NCBI GenBank assembly: GCA_965242615.1 | Contig: CBDESR010000005.1 | Coordinates: 1,054,001-1,118,000 of the forward strand | Reading direction: 5' to 3' | DNA from: CBDBCU01 sp965242615 | GTDB lineage: Bacteria > Chloroflexota > Dehalococcoidia > Lucifugimonadales > UBA3495 | DNA: 64,000 bases | Shown here: piece by piece, positions 26,027 through 35,206 of the stretch | How positions within the stretch are numbered: position 1 is the stretch's first letter | Layout: the number at the start of each line of letters is the position of its first letter | Program-made: the position numbers and the translations under genes | Notes under the pieces: generated by a model | Database searches by the model: none | Seen by the model: the letters and a program-made list of their open reading frames with translations, nothing else | Told to the model about the DNA's origin: nothing

Positions 26027-28375
26027 ATGACTACCCGACTTTTTGGCTCCGGCATTCGCCGCCGGGAGGATCCCCGGCTGATTACCGGCCAAGCCGCCTA
26101 TACCGATGACATCAAACTGGCCGGGCTGGTTCACGCCGCCATCCTGCGGAGTCCTCACGCCCACGCCCGCATCCGCAGCGTTGACACCGCGGCGGCAGCC
26201 CAAGCCCCCGGCGTTATCGCGGTCTATACCGGCGCCGACACCGCCGGCGTCCTCAACCCCATGCCCTGCGCCTGGATTATCCCGGACTCCGAAGTCAAAG
26301 CCGTGGCCTACCCGCCCTTGGCGCAGGATACCGTCCGCTATGTGGGCGATGCCGTTGCCGTAGTGGTTGCCGAAAACCGCTACCAGGCGGAGGATGCCCT
26401 GGAGCTAATCGCAGTGGACTACGAACCGCTGCCGGCAGTAGTGAACCCGGAGGCCGCCTTGCAGGGCGGCGCGCCGCAGCTGCACGCAGACGCCCCCAAC
26501 AATCAGGCGTTCCATTGGGTTGCCGCCGGCGGCGACACCGACGCCGCCTTTGCCGACCCGGACGCTGTGATTGTCAAAGACACCATCCTTCAGCAGAAGC
26601 TGATTCCCAACCCGATGGAACCCCGTTCCGCCATTGCCAGCTACCTGCCGTCGATGGGGGAGCTGACTATCTGGAACACTTCCCAGAACCCCCATATTGC
26701 CCGGTTCATTACCTGCCTCGTAACCGGCATTCCGGAGCATAAGATACGCGTTATCGCCCCGGAAGTGGGCGGCGGGTTCGGCAGCAAAATCGCCGTCTAT
26801 CCCTGGGAAATGATTGCCGCCTTTTGCGCGATGCAGTTGGGGCGGCCGGTGAAGTGGACGGAAACCCGCTCGGAGAACTTTATCGCGACCACCCACGGCC
26901 GCGACCATATCGAATATGTCGAAATGGCGGCGACTAAGGAGGGGCGCATTACCGGCGTCCGCAGCGTCGTCTATGCCGGGATGGGCGCTTATCTGTCTAC
27001 CGCCGCCCCGGGCATTCCGACCATCCTGCACGGCTTGATGTATTCCGGCCCCTACGATATTCCCAACATCAAGGCGGACATTTACGGCTGCTTTACCAAC
27101 ACCACCCCGGTGGAAGCCTATCGCGGCGCCGGCCGTCCCGAAGCTACTTTCCTGCTGGAGCGGCTGGTCGATTTGCTGGCGGCGGCCGTGGGCCAAGACC
27201 CGGTCGCGGTACGGCGGCTTAACCTGATTCCCAAGTTTGACAACGGCCACGATGTCGCCATCGGCTTGACCTATGACAGCGGCGACTACCCCCGCGCCCT
27301 CGATACCGCCCTGGAGCGGATCGACTACGCCCAACTCCGGCAGCAGCAAGCCCACGACCGGGAACACGGCCGCTATACCGGCATCGGCGTCAGCTGCTAC
27401 TCGGAAATCTGCGGCCTCGGCCCCTCCCAGGTTGCCGGGGCGGTAGGATTCGGCGGCGGATTGTGGGAAAGCGCCACGGTGCGTTTTTACGCTACCGGCA
27501 AGGTCAATGTCTATGTCGGCACTTCGCCGCACGGTCAGGGCGAGGAAACTACCTTTGCCCAAATCATCGCCGGGGAGTTGGGCGTGCCGGTGGACGATGT
27601 GGAGCTGATTCACGGCGACACCGACAACACCCCTATGGGCTGGGGAACTTACGGCAGCCGCACCACGGTAGTGGGCGGCGGCGCCGTGGCTTTAGGCGCG
27701 CGCAAAATCAAGGATAAGGCGGTAGCCTTGGCCGCCCATTTGCTCGAAGCGGCCGAAGCGGACATCGAGTACGCCGATGGGCAGTTCTTTGTCCGCGGCG
27801 CTCCCGACCAGAGCAAATCCATTCAGGATATTGCGCTGATGGCTAATGTGGCCTGGAACCTGCCGGAGGGTATGGAGCCGGGACTGGAAGCCACCGCCTT
27901 TTACGACCCGCCCAACTTTTCCTATCCCTTCGGCGCCCACGCCGCCGTAGTCAGCGTTGACCCGGACAACGGGCATATCGTCCTGCAACGCTATGTGGCT
28001 GTGGACGACTGCGGCCCGCAGATTAACCCGATGATTGTCGAGGGGCAGGTCCACGGCGGCGTCGTGCAAGGCGCCGGGCAAGCCCTGTGGGAGGGCGCGG
28101 TCTATGATGACAACGGGCAGCTGCTGACCGGCAGTATGCTGGACTACGCCTTGCCCCGGGCCCATCTGCTGCCGGAGATTGAAACCCTGTCCACGGAGAC
28201 GCCGTCGCCGCACAACCCCTTGGGGGTCAAGGGCATTGGGGAAACCGGTACGATAGCGTCCACGGTTACCATCTATAACGCCGTCATTGACGCCCTGCGC
28301 CCCTTGGGCGTAACCCGACTGGAAATGCCGCTGACCCCGGAACGGGTCTGGCGGGCGATCCATCAGCAGAGTTAG
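26027..28375 (+). CDS. coxL: Form II CoxL-like molybdopterin-binding subunit
   Basis: The 782-residue large subunit of the xanthine oxidase/CO dehydrogenase family. The active-site loop reads VEAYRGAGRPEA, the AYRGAGR form II signature rather than the AYxCSFR of true CO dehydrogenases. Other motifs: GEEVGGGFGSK-like APEVGGGFGSKIAVYPWE, SPHGQGEETTFAQI, and GVKGIGETGTIAS with the catalytic Glu. It is therefore a molybdenum hydroxylase of unknown substrate (aromatic, purine or aldehyde types are possible). It starts 4 bases after coxS. Confidence 0.92.
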   Translation: MTTRLFGSGIRRREDPRLITGQAAYTDDIKLAGLVHAAILRSPHAHARIRSVDTAAAAQAPGVIAVYTGADTAGVLNPMPCAWIIPDSEVKAVAYPPLAQDTVRYVGDAVAVVVAENRYQAEDALELIAVDYEPLPAVVNPEAALQGGAPQLHADAPNNQAFHWVAAGGDTDAAFADPDAVIVKDTILQQKLIPNPMEPRSAIASYLPSMGELTIWNTSQNPHIARFITCLVTGIPEHKIRVIAPEVGGGFGSKIAVYPWEMIAAFCAMQLGRPVKWTETRSENFIATTHGRDHIEYVEMAATKEGRITGVRSVVYAGMGAYLSTAAPGIPTILHGLMYSGPYDIPNIKADIYGCFTNTTPVEAYRGAGRPEATFLLERLVDLLAAAVGQDPVAVRRLNLIPKFDNGHDVAIGLTYDSGDYPRALDTALERIDYAQLRQQQAHDREHGRYTGIGVSCYSEICGLGPSQVAGAVGFGGGLWESATVRFYATGKVNVYVGTSPHGQGEETTFAQIIAGELGVPVDDVELIHGDTDNTPMGWGTYGSRTTVVGGGAVALGARKIKDKAVALAAHLLEAAEADIEYADGQFFVRGAPDQSKSIQDIALMANVAWNLPEGMEPGLEATAFYDPPNFSYPFGAHAAVVSVDPDNGHIVLQRYVAVDDCGPQINPMIVEGQVHGGVVQGAGQALWEGAVYDDNGQLLTGSMLDYALPRAHLLPEIETLSTETPSPHNPLGVKGIGETGTIASTVTIYNAVIDALRPLGVTRLEMPLTPERVWRAIHQQS

Positions 28376-28389
28376 CGGGAGGAGCAGCT

Positions 28390-29346
28390 ATGTTCACGCC
28401 GGAGTTCGAGTACTACAAGGCCGGTTCGGCGGCCGCCGCCGTCCAGCTACTGGCGTCCCATTCCGACGCCCGGCTACTGGCTGGCGGTCACAGCCTCATC
28501 CCCCTGATGCGGCTCCGCCTGGCCCGGCCGGCCGCCCTGATTGACATTGGCGGCTTGACCGAACTGAAAGGCATCAGCGTGCAGGGCGATACCATCAGCA
28601 TCGGCGCGCTGACCACCCACGGGGAAATCGCCGCTTCCCATGACCTGCAACATTCCAACCCCCTGCTGGCCGAGGCGGCCGGCGGCATTGGCGACCCGCA
28701 GGTTCGCAACCGCGGCACCATCGGCGGCAACATTGCCCACGCCGACCCGGCCTCCGATTGGGGGACGGTATTGACCGCCCTTGATGCCAGCGTGGAAGTG
28801 CAGGGGCCTAACGGCGCCCGCAGCATCCCCATCGGCATTTTCTTTGTCGCCCCCTTTGCCACCGCCCTGGCGGAAAACGAAATCATCACCGCAGTGACCG
28901 TGCCGACTCTGGTTCGCCACGACCATAACGGCGGCCACGGTCACGGCCATAGCCACGGCGACGAACACGACCACGGCCACGAAAGCCGCTTGCCGTCCAT
29001 CCAAGGCGAAGTAGGGGAATACGCCAAGATGGCCCATCCGGCATCCTTCTACCCGGTCATTGGCGGGGCGGTAGTGGTTAATGTGGAAAACGGCCGCTGC
29101 GCCGCCGCCCGCATTGCCGTTGGCGGCTTGGTGCCAACCCCGGTGCGCGCCCCCTCCGTCGAGGCGGCTCTGGCTGGACAGGAACTGACCGCCGACAATA
29201 TCACCGCCGCCGTCAACTATCTGGACGATGACTTGGGGACGGACATTATCGGCGATGTGTACGCCTCCGCCGACTACCGCCGGGCCGTGGCCCCGGTCGA
29301 GGTCAAACACGCCCTGTTCCACGCCGTCGGCTTGGCGCATCACTAG
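28390..29346 (+). CDS. coxM: CoxM-like FAD-binding subunit with a His-rich insertion
   Basis: The 318-residue FAD subunit has the two flavin-binding motifs AGGHSLIPLMRLRLA (about residue 32) and TIGGNIAHADPASDWG (about residue 114), and a C-terminal CODH-flavoprotein domain ending in ASADYRRAVAPVEVKHALF. Between LVRHDHNG and MAHPASFYPV (about residues 175-215) lies an inserted segment with a dozen His alternating with Gly, Asp and Ser, absent from the family consensus. It resembles the metal-binding tails of nickel or zinc handling proteins. A hairpin at 29381-29411 ends the operon. Confidence 0.88.
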   Translation: MFTPEFEYYKAGSAAAAVQLLASHSDARLLAGGHSLIPLMRLRLARPAALIDIGGLTELKGISVQGDTISIGALTTHGEIAASHDLQHSNPLLAEAAGGIGDPQVRNRGTIGGNIAHADPASDWGTVLTALDASVEVQGPNGARSIPIGIFFVAPFATALAENEIITAVTVPTLVRHDHNGGHGHGHSHGDEHDHGHESRLPSIQGEVGEYAKMAHPASFYPVIGGAVVVNVENGRCAAARIAVGGLVPTPVRAPSVEAALAGQELTADNITAAVNYLDDDLGTDIIGDVYASADYRRAVAPVEVKHALFHAVGLAHH

Positions 29347-29380
29347 GGAGACGGGTTGACACCCGGAGTTGCGGCGGCGT

Positions 29381-29411
29381 CCCTTGGGGATTTGTAGATA
29401 ATCCCCAAGGG
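29381..29411 (+). terminator. Hairpin downstream of coxM
   Basis: An 11-bp perfect stem (CCCTTGGGGAT/ATCCCCAAGGG) with a 9-base loop, 35 bases after the coxM stop. No strong T-run follows, so termination is likely but not certain. Confidence 0.5.
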
Positions 29412-29429
29412 CGGTGGCTCCGGGTTAAT

Positions 29430-29642
29430 TAGGGCGTGTTCACCCTAACGCTTGGGTAGCGCGGTCAATCAGCTATGTCATTCCGAGGCGATAGCCGAGG
29501 AATCTAAAAATCTTGCGAGGAATCAAGGACGGGCATTTTAGATTCCTCCCTTCGGTCGGAATGACATAGGTGGGGGCGTCGGAAGGACCCAGCTATGGCG
29601 TCGGGTATCCGGGTCGTCAATAATTAGGGTGAACACGCCCTA
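29430..29642. mobile_element. MITE of ~213 bp with TA target duplication
   Basis: Perfect 17-bp inverted ends (GGGCGTGTTCACCCTAA at 29432-29448 and its complement at 29624-29640) are each flanked by TA, as for IS630/Tc1-mariner derived MITEs. Inside sits the palindromic 'TCATTCCGAGG' element (29473-29569). No coding capacity. Removing it with one TA leaves the methyltransferase gene ending in GCC TAA, so the insertion was exactly in its stop codon. The gap between coxM and the methyltransferase gene (29347-29639) holds only the terminator and this element. Confidence 0.7.
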
Positions 29643-31271
29643 GGCCGGCGTTGGCGCCGGGGCGTGCTGCCCCGCGAACTCGATAGCCCAAATCTCCATT
29701 GCCCGGTCATAAGCCCAATCCAGGTCAATCAAGTCGTCCAAGGGGACTTGCAGCTCACCCTTGGCGGCGATTTCCGTCCGCAGCCGTTCCAGGCTGATTT
29801 CCCGGTTCCCCTTGCTGGTGTTGTGCCGCAGACACATGGGCGCCCGGTTGTAAATGCGGTCGGTGCCGCCCTTGGATTTGGGCCGGATATGGTCGAGGTG
29901 GAAATTGTCGGTAGTTTCAATTACCGAACCGTCCGGCCGCCGGTTGGCAAAACCGCAGCACCAAGCCAGGTAGCCGGACAGCTTGAGCAGGCGTTTCCGC
30001 ATCTGGCCGTCGTCAAAAACATCCTTCGCCTTTTCCTTGTAATTAGGCGTCGGCTTGACCTGCCCCAACTTGGACGCCGTTTGCCAGTCATCGGTGACCG
30101 GCGACACCCGCTGCGGCAACTCCCGGGGGCCGTGCACGGTAACCGTGGGTTCACTGCCCATAACCTGCTGGCCGGTAGTTTCATCGTTGCATTTCAAGAC
30201 AACCAGTTCCTCTTTGTTGAACTGCCGCTTGAATACCGTCCACGCCCGGAGATTATTGTCGCAGGCGACCCATTGCCGGGCTTGTTCCGGATTGTCCTTC
30301 CCCAGCATCTCCGCGGCCACGGCCGCATAAGCGCACCCGGCAAAGCAATCCAGAACAATGTCTCCGGGATTCGTGCTGGCTCGGATAATCCGCTCAGCCA
30401 AAGCCACCGGCTTCTGCGTAGGGTAGCCCGTACGCTCGTTGGCGCGCCGGCCTACCGGAGTCATTCCGTCCCGGCCTTCCAGCCAATAATCCTCCGGCAC
30501 TTTGCCGGCATCATCCAAAGTAGCTGCCCGATTGAAAATCCCGGAAGTGTTGCCGGTTTCCAGTTTTACATAGGGGATACGCACACTATCCGGGTTAAAA
30601 GTCCACTTATTCCCCTTCGTATAAAAGAACACGGAATCGTGTTTCCGGGGAAACCACCGCTTGGTGTTCGATGGCCCAGTGTAACACCAGACAATTTCAT
30701 TCCTGAAATTATCGGGGCCAAACACCGCGTCCAGCAGTTGACGCAGATACCCGTTGGCCGTATGGTCGCAGTGCAGGAACAGACTTCCCGTAGGTTTCAG
30801 AACCCGGCGGATTTCAATAATCCGCACGGCCATATAGCAGAGGTAAGCCGCGACCCCGTCGCCGTGAACATAGCGCGTGGCGTCAATCAGCTTGTAAATG
30901 CCGGACAAATGCGGCCGGTCGGCCAACTCCAACATCCAGTCCTCGGTGATGTCCTCCTCCCAAGACCAAATATCCGTGTAGCCGCCTCTGGCATTGCGGC
31001 GGCCCCGGGCCGGGTCGCCGTCCGGCCAAACCAAGCCGGCCTTCGTAGCCGCATCCTTGTCAGCGATGCCCCACCGCTGGAGCAGTCGCATTTCGTTGCG
31101 CCTTTCCAGGTCGGAGAGCTGGGGGCGGAGCCGGTCGCCGCTAAAGGTTTCGTTCTTGGCAAAGGGCGGGTCAATGCACACCAAGTCAATGCACTCGCTG
31201 TTCAACGACCCCAAGAAATCGAGGTTGTTGGCGATATACACCCCGCGGTTGACCGCATTGAACTGTGCCAT
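29640..31271 (-). CDS. DNA methyltransferase (beta-class N4/N6) fused to an HNH nuclease domain
   Basis: The 543-residue protein has the beta-class motif order: catalytic CIDPPFAKNETFSGD near residue 33, a target region (FRNEIVWCYTGPSNTKRWFP, HDSVFFYTKG), and the AdoMet motifs YPTQKPVALAERIIRAS and GDIVLDCFAGCAYAAVAAE. The C-terminal part (about residues 460-510) is an HNH domain: FHLDHIRPKSKGGTDRIYNR and CLRHNTSKGNREI. It would methylate A or C in a specific site, and the HNH may cleave DNA. Start 31271 is the family start; upstream sequence is not conserved. The stop overlaps the MITE end. No separate restriction subunit nearby. Confidence 0.82.
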   Translation of the reverse strand: MAQFNAVNRGVYIANNLDFLGSLNSECIDLVCIDPPFAKNETFSGDRLRPQLSDLERRNEMRLLQRWGIADKDAATKAGLVWPDGDPARGRRNARGGYTDIWSWEEDITEDWMLELADRPHLSGIYKLIDATRYVHGDGVAAYLCYMAVRIIEIRRVLKPTGSLFLHCDHTANGYLRQLLDAVFGPDNFRNEIVWCYTGPSNTKRWFPRKHDSVFFYTKGNKWTFNPDSVRIPYVKLETGNTSGIFNRAATLDDAGKVPEDYWLEGRDGMTPVGRRANERTGYPTQKPVALAERIIRASTNPGDIVLDCFAGCAYAAVAAEMLGKDNPEQARQWVACDNNLRAWTVFKRQFNKEELVVLKCNDETTGQQVMGSEPTVTVHGPRELPQRVSPVTDDWQTASKLGQVKPTPNYKEKAKDVFDDGQMRKRLLKLSGYLAWCCGFANRRPDGSVIETTDNFHLDHIRPKSKGGTDRIYNRAPMCLRHNTSKGNREISLERLRTEIAAKGELQVPLDDLIDLDWAYDRAMEIWAIEFAGQHAPAPTPA

Positions 31272-31478
31272 TGCCGCGCCCCCCGGACTGGCCTCCCGGA
31301 CTGAATTGGATACGCCCCTATAGTAAATCTTTTCCCCCAACGCTGTCAACGCCGCCGCCGCGCCAATTGCCGCCGCAAGGCTATCGGGAGGGGGGAGGGC
31401 ATAGCAACCAGTCGAAAAGTCCGCTCCGGCGCCAACTGAAACCGCCAGGCAGGATTGCCGTCCATCAGGTTTGCCACC

Positions 31479-33611
31479 TTACTGCGGATTGCCCAACTCC
31501 GGATCCAGTTCAGCAGCGCGCCGCAAATCAGCCGCGGCCAAGGTTTCGTTGCCCAACTCTTGATAAGCAAGGCCCCGCCCGTAGTAGGCCCCCGAATGGT
31601 CAGGGTTCAGGGTAATGACTTGGCTATAATTGGCAATTGCCAAGTCATACTCCCCCTTGCCGCGATAGGCAGCACCCCGGACAAAGTAGGCAAAGGCATC
31701 CTCGGGGTTCAGGGCAATGGCTTGGCTGAAGTCGGCAATGGCCAAATCATACTCCTCTCTAACGTGGTAGGCAGCACCCCGGACAAAGTAGGCAACGGTA
31801 TCCTCGGGGTTCAGGGCAATAGCTTGGCTGTAGTCAGCAATCGCCAAGTCGAATGCCCCTTTGGCTGAGTAGGCAGCCCCCCGGTCACTGTAGGCAAGGG
31901 CATCCTCGGGGTTCAGGATAATGACTTGGCTATAATCGGCAATTGCCAAGTCATACTCCCCCTTGTTGAGATAAGCTTGGACCCGGGCGCGATAAACATT
32001 CGCATCGTTGGGATTCAAGGCAATGGCTTGGCTGAAGTCGGCAATGGCCAAGTCATAATCGCCGTTGTAGAAATGGGAATTGCCCCGTTCGTAGTAGGCA
32101 CTCGCATAACCGGGGTTCAGGTCAATGGCTTGACCGTGGTCGGCAATGGACAAGTCGTACTCCCCTTTAAGGCGATAGGTATAGCCCCGGCGGATGTAAT
32201 CATATGCATTTCCGGGGTTCATAGCAATGACTTGGCTGAAGTCGGCAATCGCCAAGTCATGCTCCCCTTTGGCGAAGTAGGCATCGCCCCGGCCACTGTA
32301 GGCATCGGCATAACCGGGGTTCAGGGTAATAGCTCGGCTGAAGTCGGCAATGGCCAAGTCAAGCTCCCCCTTGTAGAGGTAAGCACCGCCCCGGTTGCCG
32401 TAGGCATCGGTATAACCGGGGTTCAGGGTAATGGCTCGGCTATAGTCAGCAATCGCCAAGTCATGCTCACCCTTACTCCCATAGACGTAGGCCCGGTTAT
32501 GGTAGGCATCGGCATAACCGGGGTTCAGGGTAATGGCTCGGCTGAAATCGGCAATTGCCAAGTCATACTCCCCCTTGACGGAGTGAGCAACGCCCCGGTT
32601 GCGGTAGGCATCCACATAACCGGGGTTCAGGGCAATGGCTTGGCTGTAGTCGGCAATGGCCAAGTCATACTCCCCCTTACTCCCATAGATACCTCCCCGG
32701 TAGATGTAAGCATCCGCATAACTTGGGTTCAGGGCAATAGCTTGGTTGAAGTCGGCAATGGCCAAGTCATGCTCCCCTTTAGTCGCATAGGCACAACCCC
32801 GGTCGTGGTAAGCACTTGCATTGCCGGGGTTCAAGGCAAGGGCTTGGCTGAAGTCGGCAATGGCCAAGTCATGCTCCCCTTTATACCTATAGGAGTTGCC
32901 ACGGTTGTAGCAAGCAGTCGCATCGCCGGGATTCCGGGCAATAGCTTGGCTGTAATCAGCAATGGCCAAGTCATAATCCCCTTTGAGGCGGTAGGTATAG
33001 CCCCGGTTGTTGTAGGCAAGGGCATAGCCGGGGTTTAGGGCAATGGCTTGGCTGTAGTCAGCAATTGCCAAATCATATTCCCCTTTAGCCTGATAGACAA
33101 CGCCCCGGTCGTTGTAGGCATCGGCATAACCGGGGTTCCGGACAATGGCTTGGCTGTGGTCGGCAATGGCCAAGTCATACTCCCTTTTGTTACAATAGGC
33201 AATGCCCCGGTTGTTGTAGGCAAGGGCAAAACCGGGGTTCAAGGCAATGGCTTGGTCGAAGTCGGCAATGGCCAAGTCGTACTCCCCTTTCAGTCGATAG
33301 GTATAGCCACGGTCATTGCAGGCATCTGCATCGTTCGGGTTTAGGGTAATGGCTTGGCTGTAGTCGGCAACCGCCAAGTCATACTCCCCTTTATGCCTAT
33401 AGCCGTTGCCCCGGCTCCAGTAGGCAAAGCCATCCTCGGGGCTCAAGGCAACAGCTTGGCTGAAGTCAGCAATGGCCAGGTCATACTCCCCATTGTAAAA
33501 AAGGGACTTGCCCCGCTCCAAGTAAGCGGCGGCATCCATCAGCTTCTCTCCGCCCGTGCCGCCGGACTTATCTACAGATGACTTGAACAAGTTGCCAATG
33601 AACTTCAGCAT
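31479..33611 (-). CDS. TPR protein with about 20 near-identical repeats
   Basis: The 710-residue protein has a short Lys/Ser-rich N-terminus (MLKFIGNLFKSSVDKSG) and about 20 tetratricopeptide repeats of exactly 34 residues, consensus EYDLAIADYSQAIALNPGYA followed by DAYNNRGYAYRxKG. The DNA is a 102-bp tandem repeat array over about 31500-33520. TPR solenoids bind peptides or other proteins; no enzymatic domain is present. The near-identity of units implies recent expansion or conversion. The ATG at 33611 has an AGGGA site; an in-frame upstream extension is not supported. Confidence 0.85.
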   Translation of the reverse strand: MLKFIGNLFKSSVDKSGGTGGEKLMDAAAYLERGKSLFYNGEYDLAIADFSQAVALSPEDGFAYWSRGNGYRHKGEYDLAVADYSQAITLNPNDADACNDRGYTYRLKGEYDLAIADFDQAIALNPGFALAYNNRGIAYCNKREYDLAIADHSQAIVRNPGYADAYNDRGVVYQAKGEYDLAIADYSQAIALNPGYALAYNNRGYTYRLKGDYDLAIADYSQAIARNPGDATACYNRGNSYRYKGEHDLAIADFSQALALNPGNASAYHDRGCAYATKGEHDLAIADFNQAIALNPSYADAYIYRGGIYGSKGEYDLAIADYSQAIALNPGYVDAYRNRGVAHSVKGEYDLAIADFSRAITLNPGYADAYHNRAYVYGSKGEHDLAIADYSRAITLNPGYTDAYGNRGGAYLYKGELDLAIADFSRAITLNPGYADAYSGRGDAYFAKGEHDLAIADFSQVIAMNPGNAYDYIRRGYTYRLKGEYDLSIADHGQAIDLNPGYASAYYERGNSHFYNGDYDLAIADFSQAIALNPNDANVYRARVQAYLNKGEYDLAIADYSQVIILNPEDALAYSDRGAAYSAKGAFDLAIADYSQAIALNPEDTVAYFVRGAAYHVREEYDLAIADFSQAIALNPEDAFAYFVRGAAYRGKGEYDLAIANYSQVITLNPDHSGAYYGRGLAYQELGNETLAAADLRRAAELDPELGNPQ

Positions 33612-33811
33612 TTCCCTGCTCCCGTTATTTGGCTGGTTTAACCGTGCCCGCCCATTATACCCATTGCCAACCCGCCCGGCAATTCCCGCCGGTCTGTGGT
33701 AAATTATGACCATGCTATCCCAACCACCGACATTGACGCCTTTCGAGCCGCCCCATCCCGCTCTCAAAAAAGGTATATAATTCCCTAAATTGCGCTACCG
33801 GAGGCAACATT

Positions 33812-34774
33812 CTGAAAATTCTGCTGACCAATGATGATGGCATCCACGCGCCGGGTTTGTGGGCGGCGGCGCAGGCTTTGGCCCGGGTCGGGGAGTTATT
33901 TATCGTAGCTCCGGACCGGGAACAGAGCGGCGTGGGGGCGGCCCTTACCCTGCACGCCCCGGTCAAGGTTCAGACTATTCCCGTTGACGGACGCTTGGGC
34001 CGGGCGGCCGTGGTCGCCGCCGATACCGCCGACGCCGGCGACGGGGTGGATGCGCTGCATCCGGTAACGGCTTTTTCCGTGGAAGGGACGCCGGGGGACA
34101 GCTGCATCCTGGGCTTGGAACGCTTGGCCGGCCCGGTCGATTTAGTGGTCTCCGGCATCAACTCCGGCTCTAACCTGGGCTGGGATGTGCTGGTTTCGGG
34201 AACGGTCGGCGCGGCCTGGCAGGGCTATGTGCGCGGCTATCCGACCATTGCCATATCGGTAGGTTCGGTACAGAACCCCCGCTTTGACGGGGCGGCGGCG
34301 CTGCTCGGCCGTTTGGCGGAAAAGTTGACGGCACTGCCGGCTGGCGGCGCGGCTCCGCCGCCCGGTAGCGCTTTCCCGGCTAGCGGCGTTGCCCCGGCGG
34401 CCGGCGCTTTCCCGTATGGCGGCGCGGCACCTGCCGCCGCCCGGGAGCCGCTGTTGTTGAATGTCAATGTGCCGAGCCTGCCCCCGGAACAGATTGCCGG
34501 CGTAGAAATAACCCGTCCCGGCGGCCGTTCCTACGGCGAAGCGGTGCGCGAGGAGGGCGTCGGCCACCAAAAGCGTTACTGGATTGCCCGCAACCGGCCG
34601 GTAATGGCGGACAACGGCCCCGGCACCGATATGCACGCCGCCCGCAACAACCGCATCTCGATAACGCCGATGCACCTGGATTTGGGCCACCGGGAGCAGA
34701 TGGAGCGGATGGGGGAAATGCTGGGGGAGGTGGGGGCAGCAATAGTAGGGCAAGGGAGGGTTGACGGCTGGTGA
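33812..34774 (+). CDS. surE: 5'/3'-nucleotidase SurE with CTG start and a low-complexity insertion
   Basis: The family N-terminus (x)KILLTNDDGIHAPGLWAAAQAL is encoded from CTG 33812, with GGAGG at 33800-33804 and 7-base spacing; no ATG, GTG or TTG start precedes the conserved NDD metal motif. The next possible start (TTG 33857) would remove the Asp residues needed for catalysis. Other motifs: VAPDREQSGVGAALTLH, SGINSGSNLGWDVLVSGTVG and a TPMHLDL-like end. Residues about 170-210 are a Pro/Ala/Gly-rich insertion between the core strands. SurE dephosphorylates nucleoside monophosphates, exopolyphosphate or short oligonucleotides. Confidence 0.88.
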   Translation: MKILLTNDDGIHAPGLWAAAQALARVGELFIVAPDREQSGVGAALTLHAPVKVQTIPVDGRLGRAAVVAADTADAGDGVDALHPVTAFSVEGTPGDSCILGLERLAGPVDLVVSGINSGSNLGWDVLVSGTVGAAWQGYVRGYPTIAISVGSVQNPRFDGAAALLGRLAEKLTALPAGGAAPPPGSAFPASGVAPAAGAFPYGGAAPAAAREPLLLNVNVPSLPPEQIAGVEITRPGGRSYGEAVREEGVGHQKRYWIARNRPVMADNGPGTDMHAARNNRISITPMHLDLGHREQMERMGEMLGEVGAAIVGQGRVDGW

Positions 34775-35028
34775 GGTTTAGTGAACACTATATTAACGGT
34801 CGTATGGCCGCCCGGGGCATTACACTGGAGCAAGCCACGGCGGTGGTACAAAACCCGGTACGCAGCCAGTTGCAGGAGGATGGCAGAACCCGCTATTGGG
34901 GCTATGTGTCCGAGTTAGCCCATTATCTCCGGGTGGTAGTCGAACCTGACGGCGAGACTATCGTAACCGTATTCATCGATTCGGGATTCCAACCGTCCGG
35001 GGGAGGAACGGCCAATGGTGCAAGTTAA
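34771..35028 (+). CDS. DUF4258 protein, putative toxin of a DUF4258/DUF2283 pair
   Basis: The 85-residue protein from GTG 34771 (overlapping the surE stop) reads FSEHYINGRMAARGITLEQA then VVEPDGETIVTVFID. This is the DUF4258 pattern with a His near the N-terminus and a terminal beta-hairpin, a fold related to RelE/BrnT-like toxins. It is followed with a 14-base overlap by a DUF2283 gene, a recurrent two-gene module of presumed toxin-antitoxin nature. Confidence 0.7.
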   Translation: MRFSEHYINGRMAARGITLEQATAVVQNPVRSQLQEDGRTRYWGYVSELAHYLRVVVEPDGETIVTVFIDSGFQPSGGGTANGAS

Positions 35029-35206
35029 ATACGACGCCCAATCGGATGCCCTGTCCATCATCTTGGCGGCCAAGGCGGTCAAGGAGTCGGCGGAGATTTT
35101 GCCGGATGTCATTGCGGATTTTGACGCCGAGGGCCGGGTGGTAGCCTTTGAGATTCTGGCGGCCAGCAAGGTCATTGACCCGGCGACGGTTCAGGAGGGG
35201 GAGTAG
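35015..35206 (+). CDS. DUF2283 protein, partner of DUF4258
   Basis: The 63-residue protein VQVKYDAQSDALSIILAAKA...ADFDAEGRVVAFEILAASKV has the two-strand DUF2283 signature (YDxxxDxLYI and GxVVGxEIL). GGGGAGGAA precedes ATG 35015. It overlaps the DUF4258 gene; presumed antitoxin by association. Confidence 0.8.
   Translation: MVQVKYDAQSDALSIILAAKAVKESAEILPDVIADFDAEGRVVAFEILAASKVIDPATVQEGE

Noticed and set aside
26027..29346. True aerobic CO dehydrogenase
   Set aside because: The active-site loop is AYRGAGR (form II) rather than the AYxCSFR of form I enzymes, so CO oxidation should not be assumed.
31926..33038. Repetitive plus-strand frame opposite the TPR gene
   Set aside because: Its repeats are the antisense of the 102-bp TPR units; no start signal or family.
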